A stretch of DNA of 64,000 nucleotides from Blastobasis lacticolella (Eukaryota > Arthropoda > Insecta > Lepidoptera > Blastobasidae), in the NCBI GenBank assembly GCA_905147135.1, contig LR990051.1, positions 15,901,115 to 15,965,114 on the forward strand, read 5' to 3'. The notes under the pieces were generated by a model. That model was not told the origin of the DNA. It worked only from the letters and a program-made list of their open reading frames with translations, and ran no database searches. Positions 40,070 through 51,589 of this stretch are shown here, piece after piece. Both the position numbers and the translations under genes were made by a program. Position 1 is the stretch's first letter, and every line of letters begins with the position of its first letter.

Positions 40070-40350
40070 GGTAGTAGGACTCTGTCAAGCCTAAGGAGTC
40101 CACTTTGGTGAGTACCACCGCTTTAGCTATTACTGTCGACAAGCAAGAATACTTGCATTGTTGTGTTCCGGTTTGAAAGATAAGGTAGCCTGCGAAATTA
40201 CAGGCATTTCATCTTAGCCCTCACAGTGACAACGCACCTGCGGTTTTGCATTTTTGTTAACCTAATATTAAAAATCGTAGATGTTATGGGCGACAGTTAC
40301 CACATACCATCAGGTGGGCTGTCTGCTCGCTTGTCACTGAGTAGCATAAA
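40070..40350 (+). repeat. Repeat family I
   Basis: The second copy of 24190-24485, with a clean end ccatcaggtgggctgtctgctcgcttgtcactgagtagcataaaa. Confidence 0.65.
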
Positions 40351-40807
40351 ACAAATTAAAACGCTGTTGAGCTGCTCTTGTGATCAAATTACAATTTATT
40401 ACGATTTGGCAAATATGATCCTTTAGCTTACAACGAACTCTACGTCATAGGGGGACAGCATTTCCACCGCATTAATACGATTTTCATGATTCTTCTGCCA
40501 TATTTTCATTTCATTTATTTATATATTTACTAAGCGCTGATATTACTATGACATTGTGAAAAGCTTTTCGTACCTTGGCTATTCAATACCGCTCATTATT
40601 TTTTTTTTAATAATTTTCATTAGTTGATATAGATATAAAATTCTAGCTCGGTGAAGTACCTAGGTATAAATAAACTGCGATGAAACATGCGAGCTTTTTA
40701 TGCAAAAATGTTTTTATCGTGTATTGAAGCTTTTTTAGATAGCCAAAATACCAAAAATTCGAGTTTGCTGCGCCCGATAATTTCCATATGATCATGTATT
40801 TTACATG

Positions 40808-41070
40808 CCGTGTGGTGTCCGGCAGAGTAGAATAGCATCAACCTCTTACACTCGTGGGTGTCGTACAAGGCGACTAATGTTTTCGAGGCAAAAGATCTAA
40901 GCGCCTCCGTAGACTGGAAAATGGGCAGCAGCATTTTCTATTGTTATATTATAACACTGCGATCTCCAACCCGCCTGCCAAGCGTGGAGATTATGGCAAT
41001 AACCTCCCCTTTCGTGGGAGAGGCCCTAAGTCCTGCAGTGGACTGTTACGGGCTGTGATGATGATGTATT
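40808..41070 (+). mobile_element. Repeat family C
   Basis: A near-full copy, from gccgtgtggtgtccggcagag to gggctgtgatgatgatg. Confidence 0.75.
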
Positions 41071-41645
41071 TTATAGAAGTCTAAATAAAATAACAAAATT
41101 AAATGTTGTTTAAATGAAACGAGAAAGGTAGACGAACCAAAGCCCGTTCATATAGGTACATTCAATCCACCCCTAGGCAAATGGCTCGATACGGTCACGG
41201 TAAGTTGTTCCATCTATCCTCATTCCCTTTGATTATTTTGAGCGATGCGACTTTTTTCTTCTACGATCAAGTCAAACTCTTTTTTTGCAAATGTGTAGAT
41301 TTTTGACGTAGTGGCACAAAATAAAAAAGGCCCACCCCAAGCTAGTTTTCTATTTTGTGGTAGTGGCTTTCGTGCTTTAAAGTTGGAGCCGCGAAGTTAG
41401 CATTATGAAAGTTTTTCCTTGCTAGATTGGAGCCTCTGAACGCACGTTTCGTAAAGTCAACACCAAACGTCAACAAAATAAAATTGACAAATCAAATCAA
41501 TGAATTGAGAAGTTTTCCCTCAGGCTTTTCGCAGGCTTTTCGGTAGTTTTCTGCAATTATTAAAGTAATTACTATAAACGAATATTCCTTTTTAAATCTT
41601 CAAATTAATTTGTTTCGTAAATTTTGTAAAAATTCAGCAATAATT

Positions 41646-41687
41646 ATGGAAGATAAAAAGCGGTGCGTCCAGTCCATGAATTTGTGA
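41646..41687 (+). promoter_or_regulatory. uORF before the FAM149-like start
   Basis: ATG followed by 12 sense codons and TGA, ending two bases before the main ATG at 41690. Such an arrangement could lower or condition translation of the main frame if the transcript starts upstream of 41646. Confidence 0.5.
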
Positions 41688-41689
41688 TT

Positions 41690-41927
41690 ATGTCTGCTCG
41701 AAATTATCTTTCGGCTCGTGAGAAAAAGTACGATTGCTTACCGAACATAAACCAGCAGAAATTTGGTTTCCGCACGTCCGCGCAAGAATTCCCTTCTCTA
41801 TCGGCGAACACCAGCGGGATAGTTAACCGCAACTTGAATTACTCCTACGACATACAACCATATATCTTCGACAACGAGGAAAGAGCTGGTACTCCGTTTT
41901 CTGACTTCTTTTCGGAAAGTGAGACTG
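41690..41927 (+). CDS. FAM149B1: FAM149-like exon 1
   Basis: 79 codons plus one base, from ATG to a gtgagt donor. The peptide is rich in Asn/Ser/Tyr and ends in FSDFFSESETG. Confidence 0.8.
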
Positions 41928-44900
41928 GTGAGTTAAAAATGTATTGTTTTAAATGCTTTTTATACCGCTAAGTTGGGCAACAAGCTTACGGCTTACGGAC
42001 TCTGTAAAAACCTTTCATACACTCCCGTTTAAGATTTACTGATGCTGCATTAAGAAGTTTTAATTTAAGACCATTTGTGGTAGTCATCATCATCAACATC
42101 ACAGCCCGTAACAGTCCACTGCAGGACTTGGGCCTCTCCCACGAAAGGGGAGGTTATTGCCATAATCTCCACGCTTGGCAGGCGGGTTGGAGATCGCAGT
42201 GTTTAAATAATGCAATGGAAAATGCTGCTGCCCATTTTCCAGACTACGGAGACACTTGATCTTTTGCCTCGAAAACATTAGTCGCCTTGTACGACACCCA
42301 TGAGTGTAAGGGGTTGGTGCTATTCTACTCTGCCGGACACCACACGGCTTTGTGGTAGTGCTCAAACTCAAATGTAACGCATATTTTTTATAGGCACCCC
42401 AGACTTCCACAGTGAAGAGAGCGACAGTAGCTCTGGATCGGCATTGCGTCGAAACACTGCCGAAGCGTCGAGAGCGCTTAACGACGAGTGGGACCGTATT
42501 GAGAGGACACTCTATGACGAGGATGGAGAGAAGTCAAAGCGTATTCAAATCATTGAGGAGTGCAAACAGTGGCGAGCATTGCATCCACAACTCAGGTAAT
42601 TTTGTATATTTGTTTTGAAAGAGTACTTGGGTATCATCCTCACTAGATTCTAGTACCAAAGGCAGACCTCACAGATGAAACTGAGATCTTATTACATTAG
42701 CTTAATATTGGGCCCTTACACATTTGCTCAAATGTTTTTAATAGTACATGACATCAAAATTAATATTTGTTTATTATTTATTTTTATATCTTAGTTTGCT
42801 TCTATTTAATTTTTAAACCCTAACAAAAAAAGAAGGGTCTAATAAGTTTGAGTGGCGTCATAGCTCCCGAACAGATTGGCAGATTTGGTTTCTCTATTTG
42901 AAAGCTAGTTTGATCGAGCTAGTTCTTAGCTTAGTGTAATATTTAAATCTTACACTAAGCTAAGAACTAGCTCGATCGAGCTTAGAGAATATTTGAGTTC
43001 ACTCAAAACTTGGTTGGTGGTTATCCAACTTTTTCTGTCGGTTAGTTTATATCTCTATCTATCAGTGGTGTGCACAGAGCTCTTAGACAGGGTAGGCAGA
43101 AAATATAAAAAGCTTAATAATTACTAAAAATGCTGCATGTTAATGTTGAATCATAAAGAGTAGTTAAAAAAATTTAAACTCTTTAAAATTTTTATAACGG
43201 TGAGACATTCGTTTGATATATTGTCTACAATTAGGTAGGGTAGGCAGTGTCTTTTTGCCTATATGAAATGCATGCCACTGCTCTATGTGATTCACATTAT
43301 TTTAGAAAGGAGTACTTAATAGATCTGTGGCAACATCTATCGCTCTACTGCTCCAATAGGGAAGACTCAACGATACTCACATTACGAGTACACGAACACA
43401 AGGTTGGCAAGCATTCGCACATAGATGGCGCTAACCGTCCTACATCGCGCTAGAGAAATGTGCCAACCTCCACGGCATATATACAACTTCCGACGACCAA
43501 CTGTCGGACCCTTAGTCCCCTGGTCCCAACACCCGGCCAGGTGGGTAATTACCCTTTTCTACCTTCTCTCCATCTTCGTTTGCCAACATTGGCGGCTACC
43601 TTATCCCTGCACCGCCAAAGATCTGTTGATTTGATATTGTGAAACCCCCAAGCTTGTTTGAAACCAACTTCATAGCCAGAAAGCCACAAAAGATCTTATG
43701 TTGCATCATATAGACATTCTTTTTGGGTTACCTACTTATTACTGTGCTGTCTTTCTGGATTAAGTGTTCCAAATGTTCATCATCATCCGAGCAGTCAGTC
43801 CTGGCTTCTGCCACGGTCCACTCTCCGACTTATATCCCTACAAGTCGCTCGGTCTTGGGCATCCTCGCGTCGTAAGCCATTGGCTCTCGCATCAGACTCG
43901 GCGATGTCAATCCATCGCTTCTTGAGCCTTCCACGGGATTCTTTTCTGATGCTGGTAGGTTTAGGCACCTATTTTCCACATATCATTGGGGCTTACACAA
44001 CAAGTGACCAAACTAGCGAAGGCGAGCCTCTTCGATCTTATCCGCGATATTTATTTATTTATTTTATTAATAAAACTTTATTACACATAAAATACAATTG
44101 GTGAACTTAAAGCCATTGAGGCTTCACGGCGATATCTCTCCCGCCAAGCTTGCCAAGTGTTACAAATGTTGTTTTTGATTAATAGATAAATTCTAAGCAT
44201 AGCTCTTTCGTACTCTGAGTGATCTTGAGGCCTCTTATGAAGCCCTTAGTAAGGCATCATGACTCTGTTCCATTAATCATAATTGGCAACACACACAGCT
44301 AAACAATACTAATCCTTATTCAGTATAAAAGTTCTCAAATGAAAAATATTTTTTCATAGCAAGCTTTTATCGTGCGTTGTCTATTATCAATCAGAGTACT
44401 TGTCAAAACTAATCAAATGAAGGCCAAACTCGAAGCGTTTATCACGCGTAGTTTAGGAGTTCCCATGGCCACATTCCGTTCAGCTCGATGGTATCATAAC
44501 ATTGCATTGTCACCGAACTCCCCGAAAACGGGGGAATGGGTCAAAAACTTGCAAGATTTTGTTACGTAGGTAGAGCTCGTCTAATCTAAAATGCCGCGCC
44601 CCACTATCGCATTAACGCACACAAGCAAGTTTAAAATATGGACGCAATACATATACAAATGCCGTTGTAATTGGTCATTCAGTTGGCGGTGAGATTCAAA
44701 CGTAGCAGCACGCGTCGTTCATTGGCTCCCACACAGATGAAGTGTCGTTATCAATATTTGCACTCACACATCGAAATCAACTAACTAAGTAGTGGGGCGC
44801 GTCATTTTAGACTAGACGAGCTCTACATGGCGACACGTGACAGTGAATAAAAGACTTTATTTTACACTACGTAAGGATTAGTATCAAGTGTCTAGCTGCC

Positions 44901-47900
44901 ATGGCCTCCGTCGGCCATGCCGCAGTATCGTAAGTTGAGTACTAAAAACTAAGTACGTTCTTAGATCTTAGCCTAATGGCGCTGCTTGCGGGAGGCCTGC
45001 TATTGCCAGCAGTGGCCTGCTGTGGGCTGAGGATTATGTCCATGGTCTTCGGTAGCTAAAATATTGGTTCATGGGGTGGGCTTTGGTTAAGGCGTATATG
45101 ACCGACGTTCTGCATTTTGTTTGGAACAGCGCAGCGTATGGTGAGATACCATATCTCCATTTTGTAGAGAGGGTGTAATATACATGGCCGGGCCTGGATA
45201 CGCATGAATTCGTCTTTTATACATAATATAAAACAAAGTCGCTTTCCGCCGTCCGTCGCTAAGATCTCTTAAACTAGGTACGCAACGGATTTTAATGCGG
45301 TTTTCAATAACAGATAGAGTGATTCTAGAGAAAGGTTTATAAGCAAGGAAAAAGCGTAGGTAAGGGTAAGGGTAGGTGTACGAGAACGAAGTCGCGCCGG
45401 GTTCACTAGTTGTTATAATTATCTTATTATTTAAGATGCTCACTTTGTAGGTACTTCAATTAGTAGTAGCCTATTCAGGGTCTTCATATTGTTGAAACAT
45501 TACTTACCGAATAGTATGTCATAGCGTTTAGAATTACGTGCTCTTTGACAATTTTTTTTACTTATTTACGCCCGAATAAACCGTCATTGGTAAAAATACC
45601 AGCACTGTCATTCGTTTACTGACTATGAGTCACAGCTTTTGTAATTAACTCAAACGGTTCGTTGAATTTTCGAATGTCATCATATATTTCGTTATATCGA
45701 TATTATCTTGGCGTCAATCCCGGTTGGGCTCTCCGCTCTCCGCCCGCCTTTCTATTACCCCTGTCCACTTCACTCGATATTCAGTATCCTTGGTGGTGAG
45801 TTTGTTGGCACACATGTCATTCTTAACGACGTCTAGCCATCGCTTCTTGGACCGGCCGCGGCCTCTCCTTGTCGTGCCTGGGAGGGATTTCATGGGCCAG
45901 ACATTGGTTCCTACTTAATTTGCCGGTCATCGCGAGACGTGGCTATGCTATCGAAGACGGCACTCTTGCAGCTTGTCTGCGATGACACGGACATCTGTTT
46001 ACGCCGTAGTACAAGTCCCGCTGTTATTGTATAACAGGAAACTTTACACAAACGACACCCGGCACCTCCCGCCATTTGGCCTAAGCCGCGGATCTTCGGG
46101 TGACGTCGCTGTCGATGTCCCCGTCCCCCGGTTGCACTAAGTACAGATGTGCGCTTGACCACATCTTCGCCTATGAGTATGGGTAGTATGGCATCAGTAT
46201 TGTTGCAGGCCATGTATCTAATCTGTCGTCAACGCGATTAAATGCAGACCCACGTTCTCAAGTGATTTCTTCCACTTACTCACACTTTATACTAGTCGTC
46301 CCCTGTCAGAGTCAGTCAGCGCGATATCATCAGCATACTAGAGAAGCTCTCGAAGAAGAAATATACTCGGATGCTGGCTGTTAGTACGTTTAATACCATG
46401 CTAAACAGAAATGGGCTGAGCACAGGGACCTGGTGTACCTTAATAGTACGAGTTGGTGTCACCAACAGCAGGCCTAACTAAGGAATCGGTATCGCGGTAT
46501 CGCCTTGGACCGCAACGCCTACCAGATAATCTGAGACGGACATAGTCAAAGGCCTTCTGCACGCCCATAGAAACAGGAAATGCAGAGGTCTGTTCTTTGA
46601 TCTGTCTGTATCTGTCAATGAGCGTTCTCAGAGCAAATACGGGACACTTTGGCCGTAACCCATTCTGACACTCCGAGACTGTAAGTGTACACTGTTCTCG
46701 GATCCGAGAATCCACAATACGTTCGAAGAGCTTCAAGGTGTGAGACATCCGCGATGAGCCCTTACCTTTAAAGACAGGAGTAAAGATGCTAGGTCTCCAT
46801 CCATTGATCGGGTATCTTCTCGGAGGAGGATGCAGTTATGTAGGTCGGTAATGAAATGTATGATTTACCACGCGAGGCACGCGTTAATAGGGACTCTATC
46901 GGTTCTGACAGCTTTCCGAATGTTTTACCTACTTCTACCCGTAATATACGTTAGGTTGTGATATTTAATAATTTGTCACACATGTAATAGGATGCTGTCC
47001 AGTTGATGTTACAGTATTTCGTAATCAGTGTTGAGTCAAAGCGCAGAGGATTGAAAGTAGGGTTCGGTAGCGCGGAATCCTTTGGTCGGTCCATGACATA
47101 GACATTCGCGCCTTTTTCCACTTTGAAAAATCTATGAATCCCAGATGTTACAAGTGACGTCAAATCACATTCTATCAAATGGATTACTCATCTCCATTTC
47201 TTGTCTTGAATGCCTATGTTTATTGTAACACCAAACGATAACCTTGCGTTGCCGCGAGTGACACCACACTCATTAATAACCCACACGGCCTTCGTTTTCG
47301 TCAAATAAACTTGACGTATCGATTTTCCAGGATTGTCGGCAAGGCCATACCGTTGCCGGAGAAAAAGCCAGTCGGCCGTCCTGTGGAGTGTGATGAAATC
47401 ATTGCCGTCCACTACAGCGACTACGAGGAGCGCAGCGAGAGCGGCGAGCGGCTTTCGCAGAGCAGCACCGACGTCACGCCTCAGAACTCGCCTCGCGTCT
47501 CGATATGCGAGAACCTCTGCGAGCCGAGAATACGCGAGACCCACGCGATATGCGACGACCTCGAGCCGAAACTCTTTCGCGAGAAGATGTCACTCTTCCC
47601 CCACTACGACGAGGTCGACATCCCGGAGTCTTTCTCCTCGCTGCTCCACATCACGTCCATACACATCCGCAGCCCGACACACAGGAAGCGCCACAACCAG
47701 TCGATATTAAGATCGGATATAGCGTCTTCGCGCTGGATGAGGAACGCGAGGCCTGATTCGTCGGTCAATTGTGATAGGAACAGTGCAAAGTCTTTTGTTT
47801 CACTGGATCCCAGAAACCACATGGCGTTTAGTGCTTCGGAGCGTAAAAACATGGTCAGCGGCAGAGTCCTCACGGCTAAGCACAGAGATGTGGCCAGGTT

Positions 47901-48114
47901 GCAGCCGTTAATCACGCCCGATCTAACGCATAATGAAGCGTCGAAATTGCACAATGGAATGGGTTATCAGTACAGTATCCGGAAAGTTTCGCTTCCGCCA
48001 CTCTTGCTAGAGGAGGAGAAAAGGAAAGTGGGGCCAGTCAGCCCAGCCAAGAAACAAATTAAAGTCAGAAAGAGCTCCAAGACACTGTTCCAGTTGGATA
48101 GGGTAAAGCATTAG
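41690..48114 (+). CDS. FAM149B1: FAM149-family protein (FAM149B1-like), complete, 3 exons
   Basis: Exons 41690-41927, 42394-42595 and 47331-48114 join in phases 1 and 2 to 1224 nt (407 aa). Conserved features are PDFHSEESDSSS (residues 82-93), DEWDRIERTLYDE (110-122) and EECKQWRALHPQLRIVGKAI (134-153). The last carries the Trp and HLR-like signature of DUF3719 in FAM149 proteins. The rest is Ser/Arg-rich, likely disordered, and ends in a basic tail. In vertebrates FAM149B1 is linked to primary cilia and Joubert syndrome, so a role in sensory cilia or sperm is the natural inference here. At 407 aa it is shorter than human FAM149B1 (over 500 aa). The start was chosen because the ATG at 41646 is closed by a TGA. 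The second intron (4.7 kb) is packed with repeats. A/B subfamily choice is uncertain. Confidence 0.85.
41960..42030 (-). mobile_element. LINE family E 3' fragment
   Basis: ataccgctaagttgggcaacaagcttacggctta is a reverse remnant in FAM149-like intron 1. Confidence 0.5.
42092..42350 (-). mobile_element. Repeat family C, reverse copy
   Basis: The exact inverse layout of 40808-41070, from catcaacatcacagcccgtaacag to ctctgccggacaccacac. It ends about 45 bases before FAM149-like exon 2. Confidence 0.75.
42394..42595 (+). CDS. FAM149B1: FAM149-like exon 2 (core motif)
   Basis: Acceptor ttttatag, donor gtaatt. It carries FHSEESD, DEWDRIERTLY and ECKQWRALHPQL, the most family-specific part. Confidence 0.9.
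42823..43048 (+). repeat. Repeat family G with internal perfect palindrome
   Basis: A family G copy whose middle holds 28-bp perfect inverted arms (42912-42939 and 42950-42977) around a 10-base loop. The family end (ggttatccaactttttctgtcggtt) follows. The arms repeat the family's own gatcgagctagttcttagct, so the palindrome arose by inverted duplication within the element. Confidence 0.8.
43049..43790. other. FAM149-like intron 2 segment
   Basis: gacagggtaggcag (43087) and agggtaggcagtgtctttttgcc (43236) are repeated words of a likely retroposon. 43425-43640 is CT/C-rich and unassigned. Confidence 0.4.
43780..44015 (-). mobile_element. RTE-like LINE 3' end
   Basis: Starts catcatcatccgagcagtcagtcctgg and holds ccattggctctcgcatcagactcggcgatgtcaatccatcgcttcttgagcc. 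This is the inverse of the RTE ORF end (KRWxDV-type) and TGATGATG tail. Confidence 0.6.
44573..44823. mobile_element. MITE family 1, intact reference copy
   Basis: 251 bases with terminal inverted repeats (gagctcgtct.../...agacgagctc) flanked by TA on both sides. It shows the uninterrupted sequence at the point where LINE A entered the 36139 copy. Confidence 0.85.
44905..45055 (+). mobile_element. RTE-like 3' tail
   Basis: Contains gcgggaggcctgctattgccagcagtggcctgctgtgggctgaggattatg, a common RTE-type 3' end. Confidence 0.45.
45219..45410 (+). mobile_element. Repeat family H with CTAGT end
   Basis: aaacaaagtcgctttccgccgtccgtcgct through gcggttttcaataacagatag and gagaacgaagtcgcgccgggttcactagt. 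This is the most complete copy of the family in the window. Confidence 0.6.
45715..46950 (-). mobile_element. Decayed RTE-type LINE
   Basis: The minus strand carries RT pieces in order. SHTLKLFERIVDSRIREQ at 46748 downward corresponds to RT block 2 of RTE/BovB elements, and QKAFDYVRL is the degraded catalytic AYDRV motif. The C-terminal RGRGRSKKRWLDVVKNDM is at about 45830-45870. Frameshifts and stops break the frame many times. It is an old remnant in FAM149-like intron 2. Confidence 0.7.
47331..48114 (+). CDS. FAM149B1: FAM149-like exon 3 (stop)
   Basis: Acceptor attttccag, then 261 codons beginning IVGKAIPLPEKKP and TAG at 48112-48114. GC-rich and clearly coding compared with the intron before it. 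Confidence 0.88.
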
Positions 48115-48998
48115 TTGCGCTCTGTATTAGGCGACATCCCGATATGGTCCGTTTTATTTGAGAAATTATTTAGAGGAGAACTTGACGGCGAACTGTTGGA
48201 AAAGTGAATCTTAGATTAATTTATACTTTAGGTCATTGGATGGTTACAAAATATATGAAGTGTATGTTCCTAGAGTTTTCACAGTTCGACACATCTTAAA
48301 ATTGGAATGCGGTTCGCACGTGTGCCTTGTAAGCTATTATTCAACGGGACTATACTAGGTAAGTTGACACACTTTATTTTTGTATTAAATTGATATTGAT
48401 CTCATAGTTGTAATGGATTTGTTTAAGTAATTGTCACAAATTCTATTAAAAGTAGTTTTTAATTTGTGAAGGAATTAAGTGACATGCTAGGATTGTAATA
48501 AGTAGGTACTTGAAATCTAGCAAAGAGTGTGCAATGTATGTTTCGTACTCGTACATTGATAAATTATCCAAAATATAGAGAATTGTACCAAAGAAATGTT
48601 CTAGGCAAATTATTTTTGTATAATATCACTGCACCGGTTATTTTTAGTTGTTCTAGTTTATTTATTATAGTGGAGACTGGATTTTTACTAACTATAGGAA
48701 TCAGCCTCTGTCTTTTTCAACAAAGTGGTGCAGTTTATAGACATATTTACTTGATTTAATACTTTACTAGTCAATGCATTAATTCTAGGAAAATCATACA
48801 ATGTATGGATTTGGTTCTCTTGTTTTGCTCGATACTTTTGTAGAGATTATAATATATGTTCTGTTATTTCCTTATTTCTTTGATCTTAAAATGGTTAATA
48901 ATAATTTGTCACCAACATTAATAAAGATATATTTCAATTGCAACTTACGTATTTTATTCAAGTTTGCACTTTCTCTGAAAATCGTCATAATCAGCTTT
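48115..48998 (+). other. Probable 3' UTR and flank of the FAM149-like gene
   Basis: AT-rich, no other feature. The first plain AATAAA on the plus strand is at 48920-48925. Confidence 0.5.
48920..48925 (+). terminator. Possible polyadenylation signal, FAM149-like gene
   Basis: AATAAA about 800 bases after the stop. Use is unproven. Confidence 0.35.
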
Positions 48999-49575
48999 TT
49001 TGGCGTTAATATCTCAGTTGTGCTCTCGCGCACGAGGGTCCGTGGTCCGCCTTGACCATGAAGCAGTATTTGGCAGGTCAGTAGCCGTATTCACAATGAT
49101 TCGAAACCGTTTCCGAACGATTCGACACGAAATTCGTGAGCGGCGAATCCGTGTCGATCGATTCGAAAACTGTTATTCAGAATCCCGACAGATTCCACGG
49201 AAACTCTACTCTCTATAACATATGAAAATTTCATCAATATTAACTGAAACCACATTTTCCTAAGAACTTTTGCGGAGTCCTTAGTCGATTCCGTATCCGA
49301 ATCCGATTTCCGAGCCATTGTGAATACGGCTACAGGTAATTACAGTGGAGCGACTGCCATCTGACCTCCGCGACCCAGCTACCAGGGGAACCTGACCAGA
49401 TTGGATCATGGTTACTCATCCAGTCGCCTGAATGTACAGGTTTCATCACGATGTTTTCTCTCACCGTAAGAGCATCGGTTAGTATTAAACTAATGTGCAT
49501 AATTAAGAAAAGAGTCATTGATTTGAACCCGGCACTTACGTCTCGCTTACGAGTCGGATACTCTTTCTCGCAGTT
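48999..49575 (-). mobile_element. SINE family B interrupted by a TIR element
   Basis: Reverse SINE B sequence runs from gcgttaatatctcagttgtgctctcgcg to ggcaggtca, is broken, and resumes at aggtaattacagtggagcgactgcc. It continues to the head complement (gaacccggcacttacgtctcgcttacgagtcggata). Confidence 0.8.
49082..49332. mobile_element. 251-bp TIR element (MITE family 5) inside SINE B
   Basis: Perfect 17-bp terminal inverted repeats (tagccgtattcacaatg at 49082-49098 and its inverse at 49316-49332) are flanked by the 3-bp duplication CAG (49079-49081 and 49333-49335). The interior is rich in attcg/cgaat words and has no ORF. The 3-bp duplication fits PIF/Harbinger-type elements, though CAG is not their usual TWA target. 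Confidence 0.85.
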
Positions 49576-49834
49576 TCTCTGAAAATGAATTGGGACATTG
49601 GAAACAACTGCATCAAATACAAATACAGAATTTATTTTGATATTTACATTATTTGCATTTTATTAACAATCAACATCAACAATATTAAATAATTTGTTTT
49701 CGTGGTTGTGATATAGTTTAAACTTTCGAGGAATATTACACTTTCAGCAATAGTGAGGACCTACCTACTTACCTAAGGAAAATATTTAACTAATTCAAAT
49801 AATGTTTCTTTTCTAGTAGTAGTTATGGCATGGG

Positions 49835-49985
49835 AGCCGTTTATTTGTCAGCACGGCTAGCACAAATGCGCCTGCGACAGACCGTTGGTTTCCTTCTCTC
49901 AATACTAAGATGACCGAGATAGCAGTATTTGTCGCGCCTTTTCTCGCTTATCTCGCACGAGAGCGCACTTGTGCTGGCTTTGCAG
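49835..49985. mobile_element. MITE family 3
   Basis: Runs from gtcagcacggctagcacaaatgcg to gcgcacttgtgctggctttgca, which are roughly complementary ends. The interior gtttccttctctcaatactaagatg and gtcgcgccttttctcgctta match 9163-9315. Confidence 0.65.
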
Positions 49986-50155
49986 GCAAGATAACAATAA
50001 ATAGAACATTATAGACTAATTAAGACGAACTCAATAGCTTATTTTAATGAAAGTGTAACATTCCTAGAAGCAAGGGTGGTACCTCCTGTAAATGGATGAC
50101 TACAAGCGGTGAAGTATGGGATTTTAACGCTGAGAAATTTGAGCAACTGCGAAAG

Positions 50156-50381
50156 AAAGCTGTGAGCTCGATATTGTGGATTGCCATATTTAAAACAACA
50201 ATCGTAGCAACAATAAAATATTTTACACAATAAATTCTAAACATTTGATTAAAAAACGAGCTTAATAAAAAAAAAGCTGTGAGCTCGATATTGTGGATTG
50301 CCATATTTAAAACAACAATCGTAGCAACAATAAAATATTTTACACAATAAATTCTAAACATTTGATTAAAAAACGAGCTTA
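50156..50381 (+). repeat. Tandem duplication, 117-bp period
   Basis: About 108 bases (aaagctgtgagctcgatattgtgg...aaaaaacgagctta) occur twice, separated by a short poly-A stretch, and look identical. The copies begin at 50156 and 50273. It is recent and of unknown function. Confidence 0.85.
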
Positions 50382-50399
50382 CGCGTAAACTGTAGCGTA

Positions 50400-51585
50400 A
50401 TTCCAACGTAGGTGTTACATAGTACGGTAATAATATTAACGTTATTTTTTAAATAATTTATTTATTACATATGGCAACCCCTTGTGTAAGTTAACGCGCC
50501 AAAATGACAGTTTCGAATTTCGAACGAGTTATGCACTGGCGCCGCGGCCTGAGAATTAAGAAAATTACGTAATAATATAATGCGGCTTGTATATTATGTA
50601 TTGTGTTTAAATTATTTTGTTTATTGCAAATTGTAGTAGGTACAGGAACAGGCCCGGCGCAGTCAAACTCTGAAGTCGAAGCGGCAGTCCAGATGCGACA
50701 GAGCAATTCACGTTGATACTATATAATTTTTCATTTACACAATATTAATTTAAATGTTACAATTATTTACCTCACAGCCATCATTATATATTGATACTAC
50801 TTTAATAAAGAGAGGACTATGTGTGTAACGACACGATAAGATGGCCGACTTAGAAAAATCGCCTAGCATATTTAGAGCTTTAAGATATACGTATATAATA
50901 CATGAAAAATTCACCATTCCGTTCTAAAAACGTTAACAACCTCAAGCTATTAGCAATAGTTAACAATGTTGTTAAATTCTAGGATTTTAATGCACACAGA
51001 ACATGGAATTACTAAACTGCGTATAGGCAATATTTAGTGTTTGTATAATTTTGACCTAATACGTGTACACGATAAAACATCGGTCGTAGCTCGTAAAAAG
51101 TTTAGTAGTAATAATGTTTGAACGCCTATAGACATTACAGTAACGAAGCCAACGTTCAAATTGACGTTCGAATGTGAATTTATTGCCTTATTTAAATTTA
51201 TTAACTAAATGTGTTTATATTTTAGTAAAGTTTTTGTGCGGTTGCATGTACACTCACGCACGATCTATTGCGTGCCTAAGGTTCGGTACGCGGGCAGCGG
51301 CCGGCGCGCGTCTGTACACGAGGCAACTCCATCCGTAACACTTCGTAGGTAGAAGAGTGAAATATTACGCTATTTATATACATTACGTAAAGAGAAATCT
51401 GTCATAGAGATAACTTTTAAGTGTATTTGAAGTTAGGAGGGCTCTACACGCCCAAATCCGTCCCGACATGTTTTGTTGTGGTTTCAAAACGTGTCTGTGA
51501 CATATTGTGTCCGTGGCTTTGATATGTGGGACAAGAAGTATCTAAATCGAATCAAATTAAGCATTATACAAATTGGACGTGGGCG
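50400..51585. other. No recognisable gene
   Basis: Contains a short GC-rich block at about 51275-51330 in AT-rich DNA. It may belong to a long slo 3' UTR or lie beyond it. Confidence 0.4.
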
Positions 51586-51589
51586 CAAA

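Noticed and set aside
45911..46213. 100-codon minus-strand frame with CRLCK and RGHRQRRHPK
   Set aside because: It lies within the decayed RTE element and has no independent family. Treated as part of that remnant.
47604..47954. Minus-strand frame over FAM149-like exon 3
   Set aside because: Antisense shadow of a conserved coding exon; no homology of its own.
50044..50406. 120-codon minus-strand frame with an internal 39-residue repeat
   Set aside because: The repeat comes from the 117-bp DNA duplication (117 is a multiple of three, so the frame stays open). The peptide is AT-driven and has no family.
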